Notes: generated by a model from the letters alone, not told the origin. A DNA stretch of 64,000 nt from Methylobacterium mesophilicum SR1.6/6 (GCF_000364445.2 NZ_CP043538.1:536501-600500); one strand, 5' to 3'; positions 29,964-40,397 are shown, counted from the stretch's first letter. Numbers and translations are program-made.

Positions 29964-29997
29964 CTTTGAACCCGGACCACCCCGTGGGGGCCAATCA

Positions 29998-30383
29998 ACC
30001 GCCGGTCCGGTTCGGGGCACACCATCGACGCGATGCCGCTGAGCGCCGCAATCTGTGAGCCCACGCGCGGCGCCGTTCTCAGGGTTGGGGCGTGCCAGGT
30101 CCGGGGCTACGCGGTTGCGGGTGACCGGGCCGTCATCCGCGTCGATGTCTCAGGGGATGGCGGGCGGACCTGAATCCAGGCAGCTCGCGAGCACGAGCCC
30201 GAAGCGCCGTTCGCCTGGACCTTCTGGACCGCCGAGCTCGACTTGCCGCCGGGGGAGCACGACCTCGCCGTCCGGGCCTGGGACTCAGCCGGCCAGACCC
30301 AGCCGGCGCTGCCCGACCACGTCTGGAATCACAAGGGCTACCTGTGCACCTGCTGGCACCGGGTGCGCGTGCGCGTCAGCTGA
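29998..30383 (+). pseudogene. Sulfite oxidase C-terminal fragment
   Basis: The reading frame from the right end of the insertion sequence to TGA at 30381-30383 encodes the C-terminal dimerisation domain of sulfite oxidases: [73 protein letters not shown] and HKGYLCTCWHRVRVRVS. The molybdenum domain is missing. A TGA replaces the tryptophan codon in DGGRTW (TGG to TGA, near 30164). The 5' part was lost at the IS boundary, so this is a dead remnant. Confidence 0.85.
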
Positions 30384-30509
30384 CCAAACAGGCTCCCGGC
30401 TTCTACAGGCCGCGTAGGCCAACCGTCCGCCGGCCAGCCTCGTCGACAGCGCGATCGTCGCGACCGCCTCACCGGACTGCCCGGTCTACCCAGACGAGTC
30501 ATCCCGCCC

Positions 30510-30719
30510 CTATCGCAGGGTCGGCGACTCGCCAGGTTTCAGGTGAGGGTCTCCCCCATCCGGGCCGCCCAGGGAGACGTGATCGTTCAGGCGTCCGAGA
30601 TGTTCGAAGACGTGCTGGAAGGCCTCCGTGACAGCCTGCTCGAAGGAGCCGTCGCCCTTTCCCTGTGCGGCCCTGAGGGCACTAAGCAAAGCCCGGTGCT
30701 TTTCGGTATCCTCGGACAT
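30510..30719 (-). CDS. Small hypothetical protein
   Basis: 69 residues starting at ATG 30719, chosen because GGGAGG lies just upstream; longer frames starting further upstream would cross the region between genes. The sequence MSEDTEKHRALLSALRAAQG leads to AVTEAFQHVFEHLGRLNDHV and a Gly/Pro-rich tail. It is acidic and largely helical with no signal peptide or known domain. It is divergent from the carotenoid oxygenase gene. Confidence 0.6.
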   Translation of the reverse strand: MSEDTEKHRALLSALRAAQGKGDGSFEQAVTEAFQHVFEHLGRLNDHVSLGGPDGGDPHLKPGESPTLR

Positions 30720-30972
30720 GTCATCCTCCCGGCCAGCGTGAACGCCGGCTCGGCAAGCCAATCGCCATGAGAGACCCCGGTTCCTGCGCATCGCCGATCC
30801 CGGATCCGCCGGGTGATACCGCGGACGCGTCGGATCGCTGCGCGATGCCACGCACGGTTGACCGTCCCGTCGTAAGCTCACGGCCAGCGCACCCGCCGTC
30901 CACGGCCGGGAACGGGGGCCTGCCCGCCGGGATGACGGCTCGGCCCGCTCGCTGATCGGAGAACCGCTGCCG

Positions 30973-32421
30973 ATGCCGAACCGAATCCAGGCGGCCATCC
31001 GCGCCGCTGCCGAAGCCGGCGTCGGCCTGTGGGCGGCCTGTAACCGGCTGCGCCTGCCGGGGACGGACAATCCCTTCGTGGTAGGCGTGCACAAACCGAT
31101 GCGCGCGGAGCTGACGCTGGAGCACCTGCCCGTCGCTGGGTCGATCCCGCTCGGCCTCAATGGCCTTTACCTCAAGATGGGGGCCAACCCCGCACGCGCC
31201 GCGACGCGGGGCCACGACTGGTTCCTCGGCGACGGCATGGTGCACGGCCTCGCGATCGAGGCCGGCAAGGCGCTGTGGTACCGGAACCGCTGGATCAATT
31301 CGCGCATGGCCGCCGCAGCGCTCAAGCGCCCCGCCGCGCCCGGGCCGCGGCGGGGCGGCAACGACACCGTCAACACCAACGTCGTCGAGATCGGCGGCCG
31401 GGTCTTCGCCGTCGTGGAGGCCGGCAGCTTCCCCGTCGAACTGGCGCGGAGCCTCGAGACGCAGCGCTACAACCCGTTCGACGGCACCCTGGCGGGTTCG
31501 TTCAGTGGACATCCGCATCGCGATCCAGAGACCGGCGAGACCCATGCCATCGCGTACGACGGCCGCGTCTGGGACAGCGTTCGCCATGTTGTCGTCGCGC
31601 CGACCGGTCAGGTCGTGCGGGACGTGCCGATCCCGGTCGCGCATGGCCCCTGCATCCATGACTGCGCGTTCACGGCGCGCTTCGTGATCGTGCTCGATCT
31701 GCCCGTCACGTTCTCGTTCCGGGCCCTGCTCGCCGGTTACCGCTTCCCGTTCCGATGGAACGCCCACCACAGGGCCCGTGTGGGTCTCCTCCCCCGGCAA
31801 GGCGACGGCGCCGACATCCTCTGGTGCGATGTCGATCCCTGCTTCGTGTTCCACGTCGCCAACGCCTACGAGGACGCGGACGGGCGGGTGATCCTCGACG
31901 TGATCGCCTACGCGACGGTATTCACGGCCGTCGGAGGCGGGCTCGACGATCCGGGTCGGCTCGAACGCTGGACGGTCGATCCCACGATAGCGCGCGTCGA
32001 GCGGCGGGTGCTCGACCCCGCGGCGCAGGAGTTCCCCCGCATCGACGAGCGGCGGCTCGGGCAGCGCCACCGCTACCTTTACACGGTGAGCGTCCCGGCC
32101 GACGGCAACACGCAGCTCGCCGGTGCGACGCAGCTCTACAAGCACGACGTGGAGACTGGCGAGCGCCACATCCACGAATTCGGTCCCGACCGCATCCCCG
32201 GGGAGTTCGTCTTCGTGCCGGCGCATACCGAGGCCGATGAGGACGAAGGCTGGCTCGTCGGCTTCGTCATCGACACCGCGCGCGACACGACGGAGTTCGC
32301 CGTTCTCGACGCGCGGACGTTCGAGGCTCCACCCGTCGCCACGGTTCGCCTCGGGCACCGGATCCCGCCGGGCTTTCACGGCAACTGGTTCCCGGCGCGC
32401 GCACCCACTGGAACGGCCTAA
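30973..32421 (+). CDS. Carotenoid oxygenase (RPE65 family)
   Basis: 482 residues, the normal family length. Four iron-ligand histidines are in the expected blocks: SGHPHRD, GPCIHDCAFT, CFVFHVANAYED and PGFHGNWFP. FLGDGMVHGL and NDTVNTNVV are conserved near the N-terminus. Members cleave carotenoids, apocarotenals or stilbenes at a double bond with non-heme Fe(II). No signal peptide is evident. The start has CGGAGAA upstream. Methylobacteria make carotenoids, so an apocarotenoid product is possible, but the substrate cannot be predicted. Confidence 0.9.
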   Translation: MPNRIQAAIRAAAEAGVGLWAACNRLRLPGTDNPFVVGVHKPMRAELTLEHLPVAGSIPLGLNGLYLKMGANPARAATRGHDWFLGDGMVHGLAIEAGKALWYRNRWINSRMAAAALKRPAAPGPRRGGNDTVNTNVVEIGGRVFAVVEAGSFPVELARSLETQRYNPFDGTLAGSFSGHPHRDPETGETHAIAYDGRVWDSVRHVVVAPTGQVVRDVPIPVAHGPCIHDCAFTARFVIVLDLPVTFSFRALLAGYRFPFRWNAHHRARVGLLPRQGDGADILWCDVDPCFVFHVANAYEDADGRVILDVIAYATVFTAVGGGLDDPGRLERWTVDPTIARVERRVLDPAAQEFPRIDERRLGQRHRYLYTVSVPADGNTQLAGATQLYKHDVETGERHIHEFGPDRIPGEFVFVPAHTEADEDEGWLVGFVIDTARDTTEFAVLDARTFEAPPVATVRLGHRIPPGFHGNWFPARAPTGTA

Positions 32422-32524
32422 TCCGGCGCCGACGCGGACGCATGACGGTCGGACCGTCGTCGGGGCGACCACGCACCCGAACCGGTACGGACGGTCCATC
32501 AGGACCAACCCATGCGGGTCTGCC

Positions 32525-33163
32525 TCAGCTCGGAGCGGTCCATCCGATCACCGCCGTCATGGGATCGCCGGGACCTTCCTCGGGTTTGAGGACACGGCCA
32601 TCGATACGGGCGAAGCCAGCGCGTTGAAGGTACAGACCGACGAGCTGGGCATGCCCTGCGCCGTCGAGAGCATTCCAGATGGCGACCGCCTTGGTCGGGA
32701 AGCACCGGTTGGAGAAGCTGATCACCACTGGTGCGCCGGGACGCAGCACGCGCGCGACCTCGGACAGGACGGCCCCTGGTCGCTGCAGATACTGCACCGA
32801 GACGCACATCAAAGCGGCGTCGATGCTCGCAGTCTCGAGGGGCAGGTTCGTCTCCGCGTTGAGATCCTGCACGAAGTGTCGGGTCAGCCGCGGGTTGGCG
32901 GCGAGTTCCGCTGCATTCAATCCGTGGCCGATGACGCGCGCGTAGGCGACCTCGTCCGGGAGGTGGCTGACCCAGCTCGACATGAGGTCGAGGACGATAC
33001 CGCCCTCGGGAACGACCGTTCTGTACAGATCGGTGACGGCGGCGATCGCAGCGGCGTCGATGTGCGTGACGAAACGCGGTTGCGCGTAGAAGAGTGAGTC
33101 TGGCGCACAATCAGGCTTCGCGAACGCCTCGGGCGGAAAGTCCGGCAGAACCTGCGTTGTCAT
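32525..33163 (-). CDS. Class I SAM-dependent methyltransferase
   Basis: 212 residues from ATG 33163. Motif I is weak but recognisable (GGIVLDLMSSWVSHLP), followed by an IGHGLNAAELAANPRL block, and ASIDAALMCVSVQYLQRPGAVLSEVARVLRPGAPVVISFSNRCFP as the later motifs. The C-terminal part has LKPEEGPGDPM. It resembles Methyltransf_11-type proteins annotated only by fold; the substrate is unknown. It converges with the carotenoid oxygenase gene, leaving about 100 bases between the stops. Confidence 0.75.
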   Translation of the reverse strand: MTTQVLPDFPPEAFAKPDCAPDSLFYAQPRFVTHIDAAAIAAVTDLYRTVVPEGGIVLDLMSSWVSHLPDEVAYARVIGHGLNAAELAANPRLTRHFVQDLNAETNLPLETASIDAALMCVSVQYLQRPGAVLSEVARVLRPGAPVVISFSNRCFPTKAVAIWNALDGAGHAQLVGLYLQRAGFARIDGRVLKPEEGPGDPMTAVIGWTAPS

Positions 33164-33508
33164 CGGTGTCGCCTTCGTATCGGATCCAGCGCTGCGGCGC
33201 TCATACACCTGCGCACTGGGGGCGAGCTCGAAGGCGCCCGGCTCCGCGCCGCGGTTGGCGCTCCCAACCCGGAAGGGCGCGCGCCGATTCCTTGTAGGCT
33301 CTCGACGAGCCGCAACTCGCGTCGGGCTCGCGCGGTCATGCGTCGGCGCGCGGGTGCTGCCATACGATAGTCCAGTCTCCCGGTTTGCGAGCCATCGCGG
33401 CCTGCGACTTAATCGACGGCTCCCCGGCCGCCGCTCAGCTGGTTTCCCACAGACGCAGCACTGGCTGGCCCTCATGCGGCTTGTCACGAGCGCCACGGAT
33501 CCCGGCAG
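33164..33508. other. Intergenic region without recognised gene
   Basis: About 345 bases between the divergent methyltransferase and permease genes. Only arginine-rich short frames are present, typical of non-coding GC-rich DNA. It must contain both promoters; I see no clear operator or hairpin. Confidence 0.5.
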
Positions 33509-34843
33509 GTGGTAGTGATAGTTGATCGACCAAGGGCCTCCCGGAGCTTGCCGGCTGTCTCGACGCTGACGGCAACCGCCATCGTGGTGGCCGACATGAT
33601 CGGCGTCGGGGTCTTCACCAGCTTGGGGTTCCAAGCCAAGGACATCACATCCGGCTTCGCTCTGGTGCTGCTGTGGGTCGTCGGTGGCGGCGTCGCGCTC
33701 TGCGGGGCGCTCTGCTACGCCGAGCTCGCCACGATGTTTCCCCGCTCCGGCGGCGAGTACAACTTCCTCTCGCGCATGTACGGCCCGGCGGTCGGGTTCA
33801 TGGCAGGCTGGCTCTCGGCCACCGTCGGGTTCGCCGCGCCGGTGGCGCTCGCGGCTATGGCGTTCGGGCAGTACGCCGAGGCTGTACTGCCCGGGTTTCC
33901 TGCACTTCCGCTCGGCCTCGCAGTGATCTGGACGGTCTCGGCCGTTCACCTGCGCGGCCTGCGCCACAGCAGCGTGTTTCAGGTCGTCTTCACGCTGCTG
34001 AAGCTCGCACTGATCGTCGGCTTTGTCGGGGTGGGCTTTGCCCGAGGCAGTAGCCAGCCGATCAGCTTCGTCCCCAGCGCCCACGACCTCACGCAGATCG
34101 TCAGCCCCGGCTTCGCGGTCAGCCTCGTCTTCGTGATGTACGCCTACTCAGGCTGGAACGCCGCGACGTACATCGTCGGCGAGCTCCGCGATCCGCAGCG
34201 CAGCCTGCCGCGGGCGTTGCTCGCCGGGACGGGCTTTGTGCTGGTGCTCTACATCGCGCTGAACGCGGCGTTCCTCTACACGACGCCGCTGACGGAACTC
34301 GCCGGCCAAGTCGAGATCGCCCTGATCGCAGGACGGCATGTCTTCGGTGAGGTGGGTGGTCGCCTCGTAGGAATTCTGATCTGCGCCGGCCTGATCCCGA
34401 CGATCAGCGCGATGATGTGGATCGGTCCACGCGTGACGGTGGCGATGGGCGAGGATGTCGTGCCTCTGCGCATATTCGCGCGCCACTCCCACGACGACGT
34501 ACCGACCGCCGCAATCCTGCTCCAATGCGGCGTCGCCAGCCTCCTGCTCCTGACGCAGAGTTTCGAGGCGGTGCTTGAGTTCGTCCAGTTCGGCCTGATC
34601 GCCTGCTCATTTTTGACCGTGCTCGGCCTGATCAAGCTCCGAATCACGCGGCCCGACCTGCCGCGACCGTGCCGGACCTGGGGCTATCCGTACACGCCGC
34701 TGATCTTCCTCGCGGTGACTCTATTCATGATGGTCTATCTCGTGGCGGTGAGACCCTTCCAGGCCCTTGCCGGTTTGCTCATGATGCTGGTCGGCCTCGT
34801 GTTGTACGCGGTCGCGACGGTGCAGACACGGCGCAAAGCCTGA
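33509..34843 (+). CDS. APC-family amino-acid permease
   Basis: 444 residues with twelve hydrophobic segments. The first segment carries ATAIVVADMIGVGVFTSLGF, matching the GxG substrate-binding break of APC transporters; PRSGGEYNFLSRMYGPAVGFMAGW is the second hallmark, and YSGWNAATYIVGELRDPQRSLPRA the 6-7 loop. This pattern resembles the LAT-type exchangers and their bacterial relatives such as SteT. The start at 33509 is GTG with GGCAGG close by. The transported amino acid is not predictable. Confidence 0.82.
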   Translation: MVVIVDRPRASRSLPAVSTLTATAIVVADMIGVGVFTSLGFQAKDITSGFALVLLWVVGGGVALCGALCYAELATMFPRSGGEYNFLSRMYGPAVGFMAGWLSATVGFAAPVALAAMAFGQYAEAVLPGFPALPLGLAVIWTVSAVHLRGLRHSSVFQVVFTLLKLALIVGFVGVGFARGSSQPISFVPSAHDLTQIVSPGFAVSLVFVMYAYSGWNAATYIVGELRDPQRSLPRALLAGTGFVLVLYIALNAAFLYTTPLTELAGQVEIALIAGRHVFGEVGGRLVGILICAGLIPTISAMMWIGPRVTVAMGEDVVPLRIFARHSHDDVPTAAILLQCGVASLLLLTQSFEAVLEFVQFGLIACSFLTVLGLIKLRITRPDLPRPCRTWGYPYTPLIFLAVTLFMMVYLVAVRPFQALAGLLMMLVGLVLYAVATVQTRRKA

Positions 34844-34875
34844 CGGCTACGTCCCCGCGATGTGAGCACCGAGCC

Positions 34876-35653
34876 CTAGCCGGCGTCGGATTTGCTACCG
34901 CGTAGCACGTCGAGCCGATACTCCGCCGTCCTCGACTGCTTCACGACCGTCGCAAAGTTCCGAGCACCCGCGATGAAGCCCTCGGCCGCCTCATCGCCGG
35001 AGAGTGGGTAGTGGGTCACCCCAAGCCAGTGGACCAGCACGATATCGGCTTCAAGTAGCAGAGCGGCTTCGACACGTGCGACCAGACGCGCGAGATCAGC
35101 GCGATCAAGATAGTACGCCACCTCCGAGATCAGGATAAGGTCGAACCGTCCGACTGACCAAGCGCCAGGGACGGCAGCCAGCATGAAGCGCGCATTCGGG
35201 CAATCGGCGCATCGCGCACGAGCCGACTCCAAAACGGACGGCACCACGTCGAGGCCGATCAGCGTGTCGCAGCGGGGGGCAGAGCTGATGCGTGAACACG
35301 CCGATCGAGCAGCCAATATCCAGTGCGGATGCGTAGTGGGCGCGCGGCAGGGCAGCCAGCGTCGCCGCGTACTTGTCGCGCTCGTACGGGCTCGTGGCGA
35401 AGCGCCACGGATCCGCTTCAGTCGCGTACATGCCCTTGAAGTAATCTTGATCGAGGGTCTTCGTTCGACGGCCGGTCGGAGCGTCGGTGGGCCTGTCGGA
35501 AGTCGTCTCCAAGCCTGCGGCTCCTCTGCTCCCGATCAACGTACTCGTGGCGGCAACGGCTCCGGACTGGAGCAGAAGACGGCGTGAGACGGGCTCGCGA
35601 ACACGCACGATACACCTCAGGGAGCCACCTACTGCACGATTGGGGAACAGCAC
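34876..35653 (-). pseudogene. NodS-like methyltransferase, frameshifted
   Basis: Two overlapping frames make one protein. The first (start near 35653) gives DYFKGMYATEADPWRFATS, YERDKYAATLAAL and LDIGCSIGVFTHQL. After about 35271-35285 the sequence continues in the other frame as PRCDTLIGLDVVPSVLESARARC, then RFDLILISEVAYYL and LVHWLGVTHYPLSGDEAAE. This is the NodS/SAM methyltransferase family. One extra base near the G6 run at 35274-35279 accounts for the break. Unusually, about 60 residues precede the family start and contain SRRLLLQSGAVAATSTLI, like a twin-arginine signal. It may be a spurious extension or a fused leader. Confidence 0.7.
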
Positions 35654-36034
35654 GTAGTCGGGACAGTTCCGAGCACAGGCGCCGGCGATGTTGCGGGGAT
35701 ACGCATTTGCGCTGGGGCTGTCGCCCGCTCTGATTTCGGTGCGGCTGAGAGTGACCTTCAGCTAGCCCACACGACAGAGACGCCCATATGAGCCATCGCG
35801 CGGCACAGAATCTGACCGGTAGCGTCCGCTTACAGGATGCCGTCGCGGCCAGCTGAATGTCTCAATTGGGCGCAAAGCCGTACGTCCGGTTTTGATCGAC
35901 ATTACGAATTCCTCCCAGCGCATCTACGCCTGTATGCTCCGCAATTATTGTGAAGCGTTCCCACACGTGGTGCGAGTGTCAGGCCGGCAACGGGCAACGG
36001 CAGGGAGCACCGCCGCTTCGATTTCTAACACTGC
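35654..36034. other. Intergenic region without recognised gene
   Basis: About 380 bases with only short, non-protein-like frames on either strand. It is somewhat less GC-rich than the core genes. No hairpin terminator or RNA gene was recognised. Confidence 0.45.
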
Positions 36035-36322
36035 GTGCACCTCGCGATCCTCCGCGAGATGCGCTCTCTCGGGATGCAGCTCAGCGGTCACGGCACGGTC
36101 CTGGCCAAATCCTCCCTGGCATGCGCCAAAGCTTACGTGGCCTGGGCAGGGAACCTGAATTTCATGCCGGACCGGATCGCGCTGCTCGCCCTCGACGACG
36201 CGCGCGAGTGGCAGATGGACTGGCAGACGTCGCCGGAGAATCTGCCGCGCTTCTACATGGTGCTGAACGTGCGCGACGTCGTCGAGGATGTTAGCCGACG
36301 CTATCACGCTTCTCCAGGCTGA
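36035..36322 (+). CDS. Hypothetical protein
   Basis: 95 residues from GTG 36035; ATG 36059 is an alternative. The sequence (REMRSLGMQLSGHGTVLAKS, CAKAYVAWAGNLNFMPDR, ENLPRFYMVLNVRDVVEDVS) looks like a real, partly helical cytoplasmic protein, unlike the arginine-rich antisense frame. A strong hairpin with a T-run follows 24 bases after the stop, supporting transcription on this strand. No family recognised. Confidence 0.5.
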   Translation: MHLAILREMRSLGMQLSGHGTVLAKSSLACAKAYVAWAGNLNFMPDRIALLALDDAREWQMDWQTSPENLPRFYMVLNVRDVVEDVSRRYHASPG

Positions 36323-36345
36323 CTATTACCGTCAAATTGAATTTG

Positions 36346-36374
36346 AGGCGCGTCCTGCGGGACGCGCCTTTTTT
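36346..36374 (+). terminator. Rho-independent terminator
   Basis: A perfect 10-base stem (AGGCGCGTCC with GGACGCGCCT) and a 4-base loop, followed by six T on the plus strand. It closes the 95-residue hypothetical gene. It lies at the 3' end of the convergent minus-strand gene, but on that strand no T-run follows. Confidence 0.85.
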
Positions 36375-37200
36375 ACTTCTCTTCGGCGTCTCCGTCCCCT
36401 GCATCCTCATCATCTTCGAGTGTGCCATGCAGAGCCAACACACTGTAACCTCGAACCTCACCGCGAACGAGAAGCAGCTCTACATCGACGATAAAGCCCA
36501 CCAAGAATGGATTGCCTCTACCTGCTACCATCTTCTGTTTGATTTCAGGGTCATCGATAAAGACGGGAAGCGGCTTCTTGCTAATTGTTTCAATAATGAC
36601 TTTACCACTAGTTTTGTTCGGCCTGCCTTTTGTCGCCGTGCACCAGTACATTAGCCGCTTATTGAATCGCCTTTGCTCCGGCTCTTTCATAATTTCGATC
36701 TGACGAACAGCTTGATTTTGTATCGCGTTGGCTTCCTGAGAATTCACGTTGACTGTAATGTTCTGCGTAGCACCGTCGGTCGCCTGGAACATCAAAACCG
36801 CGCCGGCTTCTTTCGCGGTTGGTTCAAGGATTTGCTTGAAATCCTTCAAATCTTTAGTTGATACATCCTCTGGCGGCTTCTTGCCGCCTAAAAGAGCATC
36901 AAACCCTGTTTTCAGATAATCAGCGAAGCCAATAACTTTTTTTGAATCCTCGGCGTATGGCGCCACGCTTTTTACAACGGCACCTAACTCCTGAACGTAG
37001 GGTGCGAGTTCAGTTATATAGCTGCCTCTACGGAGCTCAGTGCCATATAACTCAGCTTCTGACCGGGCGTTTACATCATCAAAACTGACGGCATACTTCT
37101 GATATTGTCTCACTGTAGCGTTCAGACTGCTTGTCAGATCCGCGACCTCGAGTGGTTTTTTATTGTCGAATTTCAAGGTCAGTTTGGGAGCGTCGCTCAC
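36373..37200 (-). CDS. AT-rich hypothetical protein beside tRNA-Lys
   Basis: 275 residues from GTG 37200, preceded by AGGA at a good distance; longer frames add an arginine-rich leader without family character. The protein starts SDAPKLTLKFDNKKPLEVAD and continues with a predicted helical region (YVQELGAVVKSVAPYAEDSK, KKPPEDVSTKDLKDFKQIL). It has NITVNVNSQEANAIQNQAV in the middle, a VIIETISKKPLPVFIDD stretch and a very acidic tail. Codons rich in AAA, AAT and ATT contrast sharply with the GC-rich neighbours, suggesting acquisition. It lies about 190 bases from the 3' end of tRNA-Lys, a common integration site. Function unknown. Confidence 0.65.
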   Translation of the reverse strand: MSDAPKLTLKFDNKKPLEVADLTSSLNATVRQYQKYAVSFDDVNARSEAELYGTELRRGSYITELAPYVQELGAVVKSVAPYAEDSKKVIGFADYLKTGFDALLGGKKPPEDVSTKDLKDFKQILEPTAKEAGAVLMFQATDGATQNITVNVNSQEANAIQNQAVRQIEIMKEPEQRRFNKRLMYWCTATKGRPNKTSGKVIIETISKKPLPVFIDDPEIKQKMVAGRGNPFLVGFIVDVELLLVRGEVRGYSVLALHGTLEDDEDAGDGDAEEK

Positions 37201-37346
37201 TTCGGCTGTCCTAACCCTCGATCTGGCGCACGGATGGTGTTCCGTTCGTGTTGCGCGGACCAGCCTACGCGGGGTTGTAACCCATTGTAAAACCACAACC
37301 CGTGTTGCGGCGCATCGCAAGCCCTAGGGAGCATGTTGCGGGCAAT

Positions 37347-37379
37347 GAAAAACCCGCCAAGTCATTGACTGGGCGGGTT
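37347..37379 (-). terminator. Terminator downstream of tRNA-Lys
   Basis: On the minus strand AACCCGCC pairs with GGCGGGTT across a 13-base loop, followed by a run of T. It begins 8 bases after the tRNA 3' end and would end the tRNA transcript. Confidence 0.75.
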
Positions 37380-37386
37380 AAATCTA

Positions 37387-37462
37387 TGGTGAGCGCGCTG
37401 GGACTCGAACCCAGGACCTACAGATTAAAAGTCCGTTGCTCTACCAGCTGAGCTACGCGCTC
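37387..37462 (-). tRNA. tRNA-Lys (anticodon UUU)
   Basis: On the minus strand the cloverleaf reads GAGCGCG acceptor, GCTCAGCTGGTAGAGC D-arm, anticodon arm with loop CTTTTAA (anticodon TTT), CTGGGTTCGAGTCCCAG T-arm and CGCGCTC closing the acceptor stem, then ACCA. The CCA end is encoded. Length 76 bases including CCA. Confidence 0.97.
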
Positions 37463-37556
37463 GCGTCCCGCAGCCGCCTTCAGCGGCCGCCCGGGAACGG
37501 CGTGTTCGCAATAGGTGAGCTGAACCGGAGGGTCAACACAGCGCGTCGGCCCCGCC

Positions 37557-38200
37557 TCAGGAAGCGTCACCCCGCGCGCGCTCCACGATCGCCCGGGCCT
37601 CATCGAAGGCAGCATTGGCATCGAGGTCGGTGGTGTCGAGCCGCACCGCGTCCTCGGCCATCCGGAGCGGCGCCGCGGTCCGCGAGGCGTCGCGGGCGTC
37701 GCGGGCCTCGATATCGGCAAGGATCGCCGCGAAGGTCACCGCCTCGCCGCGACCTTCCAGCTCCCGGTGGCGGCGACGGGCCCGCTCCTCCGACGACGCG
37801 GTGATGAACAGCTTCACGCCCGCCTCGGGGCAGACGACCGTGCCGATGTCGCGGCCGTCAAGCACGGCGCCCTGCGGGTCCGCCGCGAAGCGGCGCTGCC
37901 ACGCGAGCAGGCCGGCGCGCACATCCGGCACCGCGGAGACGCGGGACGCCGCCTCGCCCATCGCGCGCTCGCGCAGCCGCGGGTCGTCGAGCTTCTCCGG
38001 ATCCAGGTCGCGGGCGGCCTCGGAAGCGGCGGCATGATCCTCGAGCGACAGCCCGGCATCGATCAGCGCCAGCGCCACGGCGCGGTAGAGGAGACCGGTG
38101 TCGAGATGCGGCAGGCCGTAATGGTCGGCCAGTCGCTTGGCGAGCGTGCCCTTGCCGGAAGCGGCCGGACCATCGATGGCGATCACGAACGGCATGTGCA

Positions 38201-38201
<1 letters not shown>
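37557..38201 (-). CDS. cmk: Cytidylate kinase
   Basis: 214 residues (212 if the second ATG at 38195 is used). The P-loop [15 protein letters not shown] is at residues 11-25, [13 protein letters not shown] follows, and [13 protein letters not shown] and RARRRHREL supply the CMP-binding and lid regions. It phosphorylates CMP and dCMP with ATP. The start codon overlaps the aroA stop (ATGA), so the two genes form one operon read right to left, as in many Alphaproteobacteria, where rpsA often follows; here tRNA-Lys follows instead. Confidence 0.94.
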
Positions 38202-39667
<1,466 letters not shown>

Positions 39668-39795
39668 TCATCCGGGGCCTTAAGCGGAAACGGCCCGCGC
39701 GGCGACAGAGGTCTTCAGCTCGATTGACAGGGGCGACGCCCGCGACTAACGGGGCCCCTCCCCCGAGATAGCATTGACGACAGAGGTGTCCGCCC

Positions 39796-40176
39796 GTGGC
39801 CCGACCGGAACTTGGCTTGAAGCGCCAGTGCATGAGCTGCGGCGCGAAGTTCTACGACCTCGCCCGCGACCCCGCCGTCTGCCCGAAATGCGGCGTAGTC
39901 TATCAGGCGGCTGCCACCAGCCGTGTTTCCGCCCCGGCCCTGTCGCGGGCTCCGAACAACGACGACGAGGATGAGACGGACGAGAAGGGTCCGGAGATGG
40001 TCTCGCTCGATGAGGTTGAGGCCGCCGAGGACGAGGCGGATCCGACGCCGGAGGACGACACGGCCGAGGACGGGGACACGGCCGACGACGATACCTTCCT
40101 CGAAGAGGAGGATAGCGGCGACGACGATGTGTCCGACCTGATCGACGGCGACATCGAGAACGACGAGGAGAGCTGA
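39796..40176 (+). CDS. TIGR02300 family protein ('FYDLN' acidic protein)
   Basis: 126 residues from GTG 39796 with GAGGTG upstream. The N-terminus ELGLKRQCMSCGAKFYDLARDP followed by CPKCG forms a CxxC...CxxC zinc-ribbon-like module with the FYDL signature. The rest is almost wholly Asp/Glu (an acidic, probably disordered tail). The family is restricted to Alphaproteobacteria and is commonly near aroA and cmk; its role is unknown. It is divergent from aroA. Confidence 0.92.
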   Translation: MARPELGLKRQCMSCGAKFYDLARDPAVCPKCGVVYQAAATSRVSAPALSRAPNNDDEDETDEKGPEMVSLDEVEAAEDEADPTPEDDTAEDGDTADDDTFLEEEDSGDDDVSDLIDGDIENDEES

Positions 40177-40321
40177 GGCGGTGATCGCCTCCCCGACGAG
40201 ACCCCGGAAAATCGCGAAAAAAGGGGTTGAGTCCGCGGCGTGAGCCGCCTATAGAACCGCCTCGCCGGACGCCAGACGGACCGGCGAGGTACCGCGGGAC
40301 CCAAACTGCGGTGCAAAAAGT

Positions 40322-40397
40322 GGGGCCTTAGCTCAGCTGGGAGAGCGCTTCCATGGCATGGAAGAGGTCATCGGTTCGATCCCGTTAGGCTCCACCA
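40322..40397 (+). tRNA. tRNA-Ala (anticodon GGC)
   Basis: Acceptor GGGGCCT pairs with AGGCTCC (one G-U pair), the D-arm is GCTCAGCTGGGAGAGC, and the anticodon loop ATGGCAT gives GGC. The T-arm contains GGTTCGATCCCG. CCA is encoded at 40395-40397. Confidence 0.96.

Larger units (their letters stand above)
28718..29997 (+). mobile_element. IS3-family insertion sequence, probably inactive
   Basis: About 1.28 kb with imperfect terminal inverted repeats: the left end from TGATCCGTCCGC at 28718, and the right end whose reverse complement begins TGATTGGCCCCC, ending at 29997. With a one-base gap they share TCCG and GGT-type blocks over about 28 bases. It contains orfA and a broken orfB. No target-site duplication is visible: the left flank reads GGAC and the right ACCG. 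This suggests a rearrangement after insertion, consistent with the truncated sulfite oxidase gene on its right. Confidence 0.75.

Noticed and set aside
28711..30003. Target-site duplication around the intact-ended IS3 element
   Set aside because: The flanks (GGAC on the left, ACCG on the right) do not match.
35945..36307. Minus-strand 120-residue ORF opposite the 95-residue hypothetical gene
   Set aside because: Histidine/arginine-rich composition typical of antisense frames, and the good terminator serves the plus strand.
36300..37465. Possible att duplication of the tRNA-Lys 3' end flanking the AT-rich gene
   Set aside because: I could not find a repeat of the tRNA 3' sequence to the left of the gene, and no integrase gene is present.
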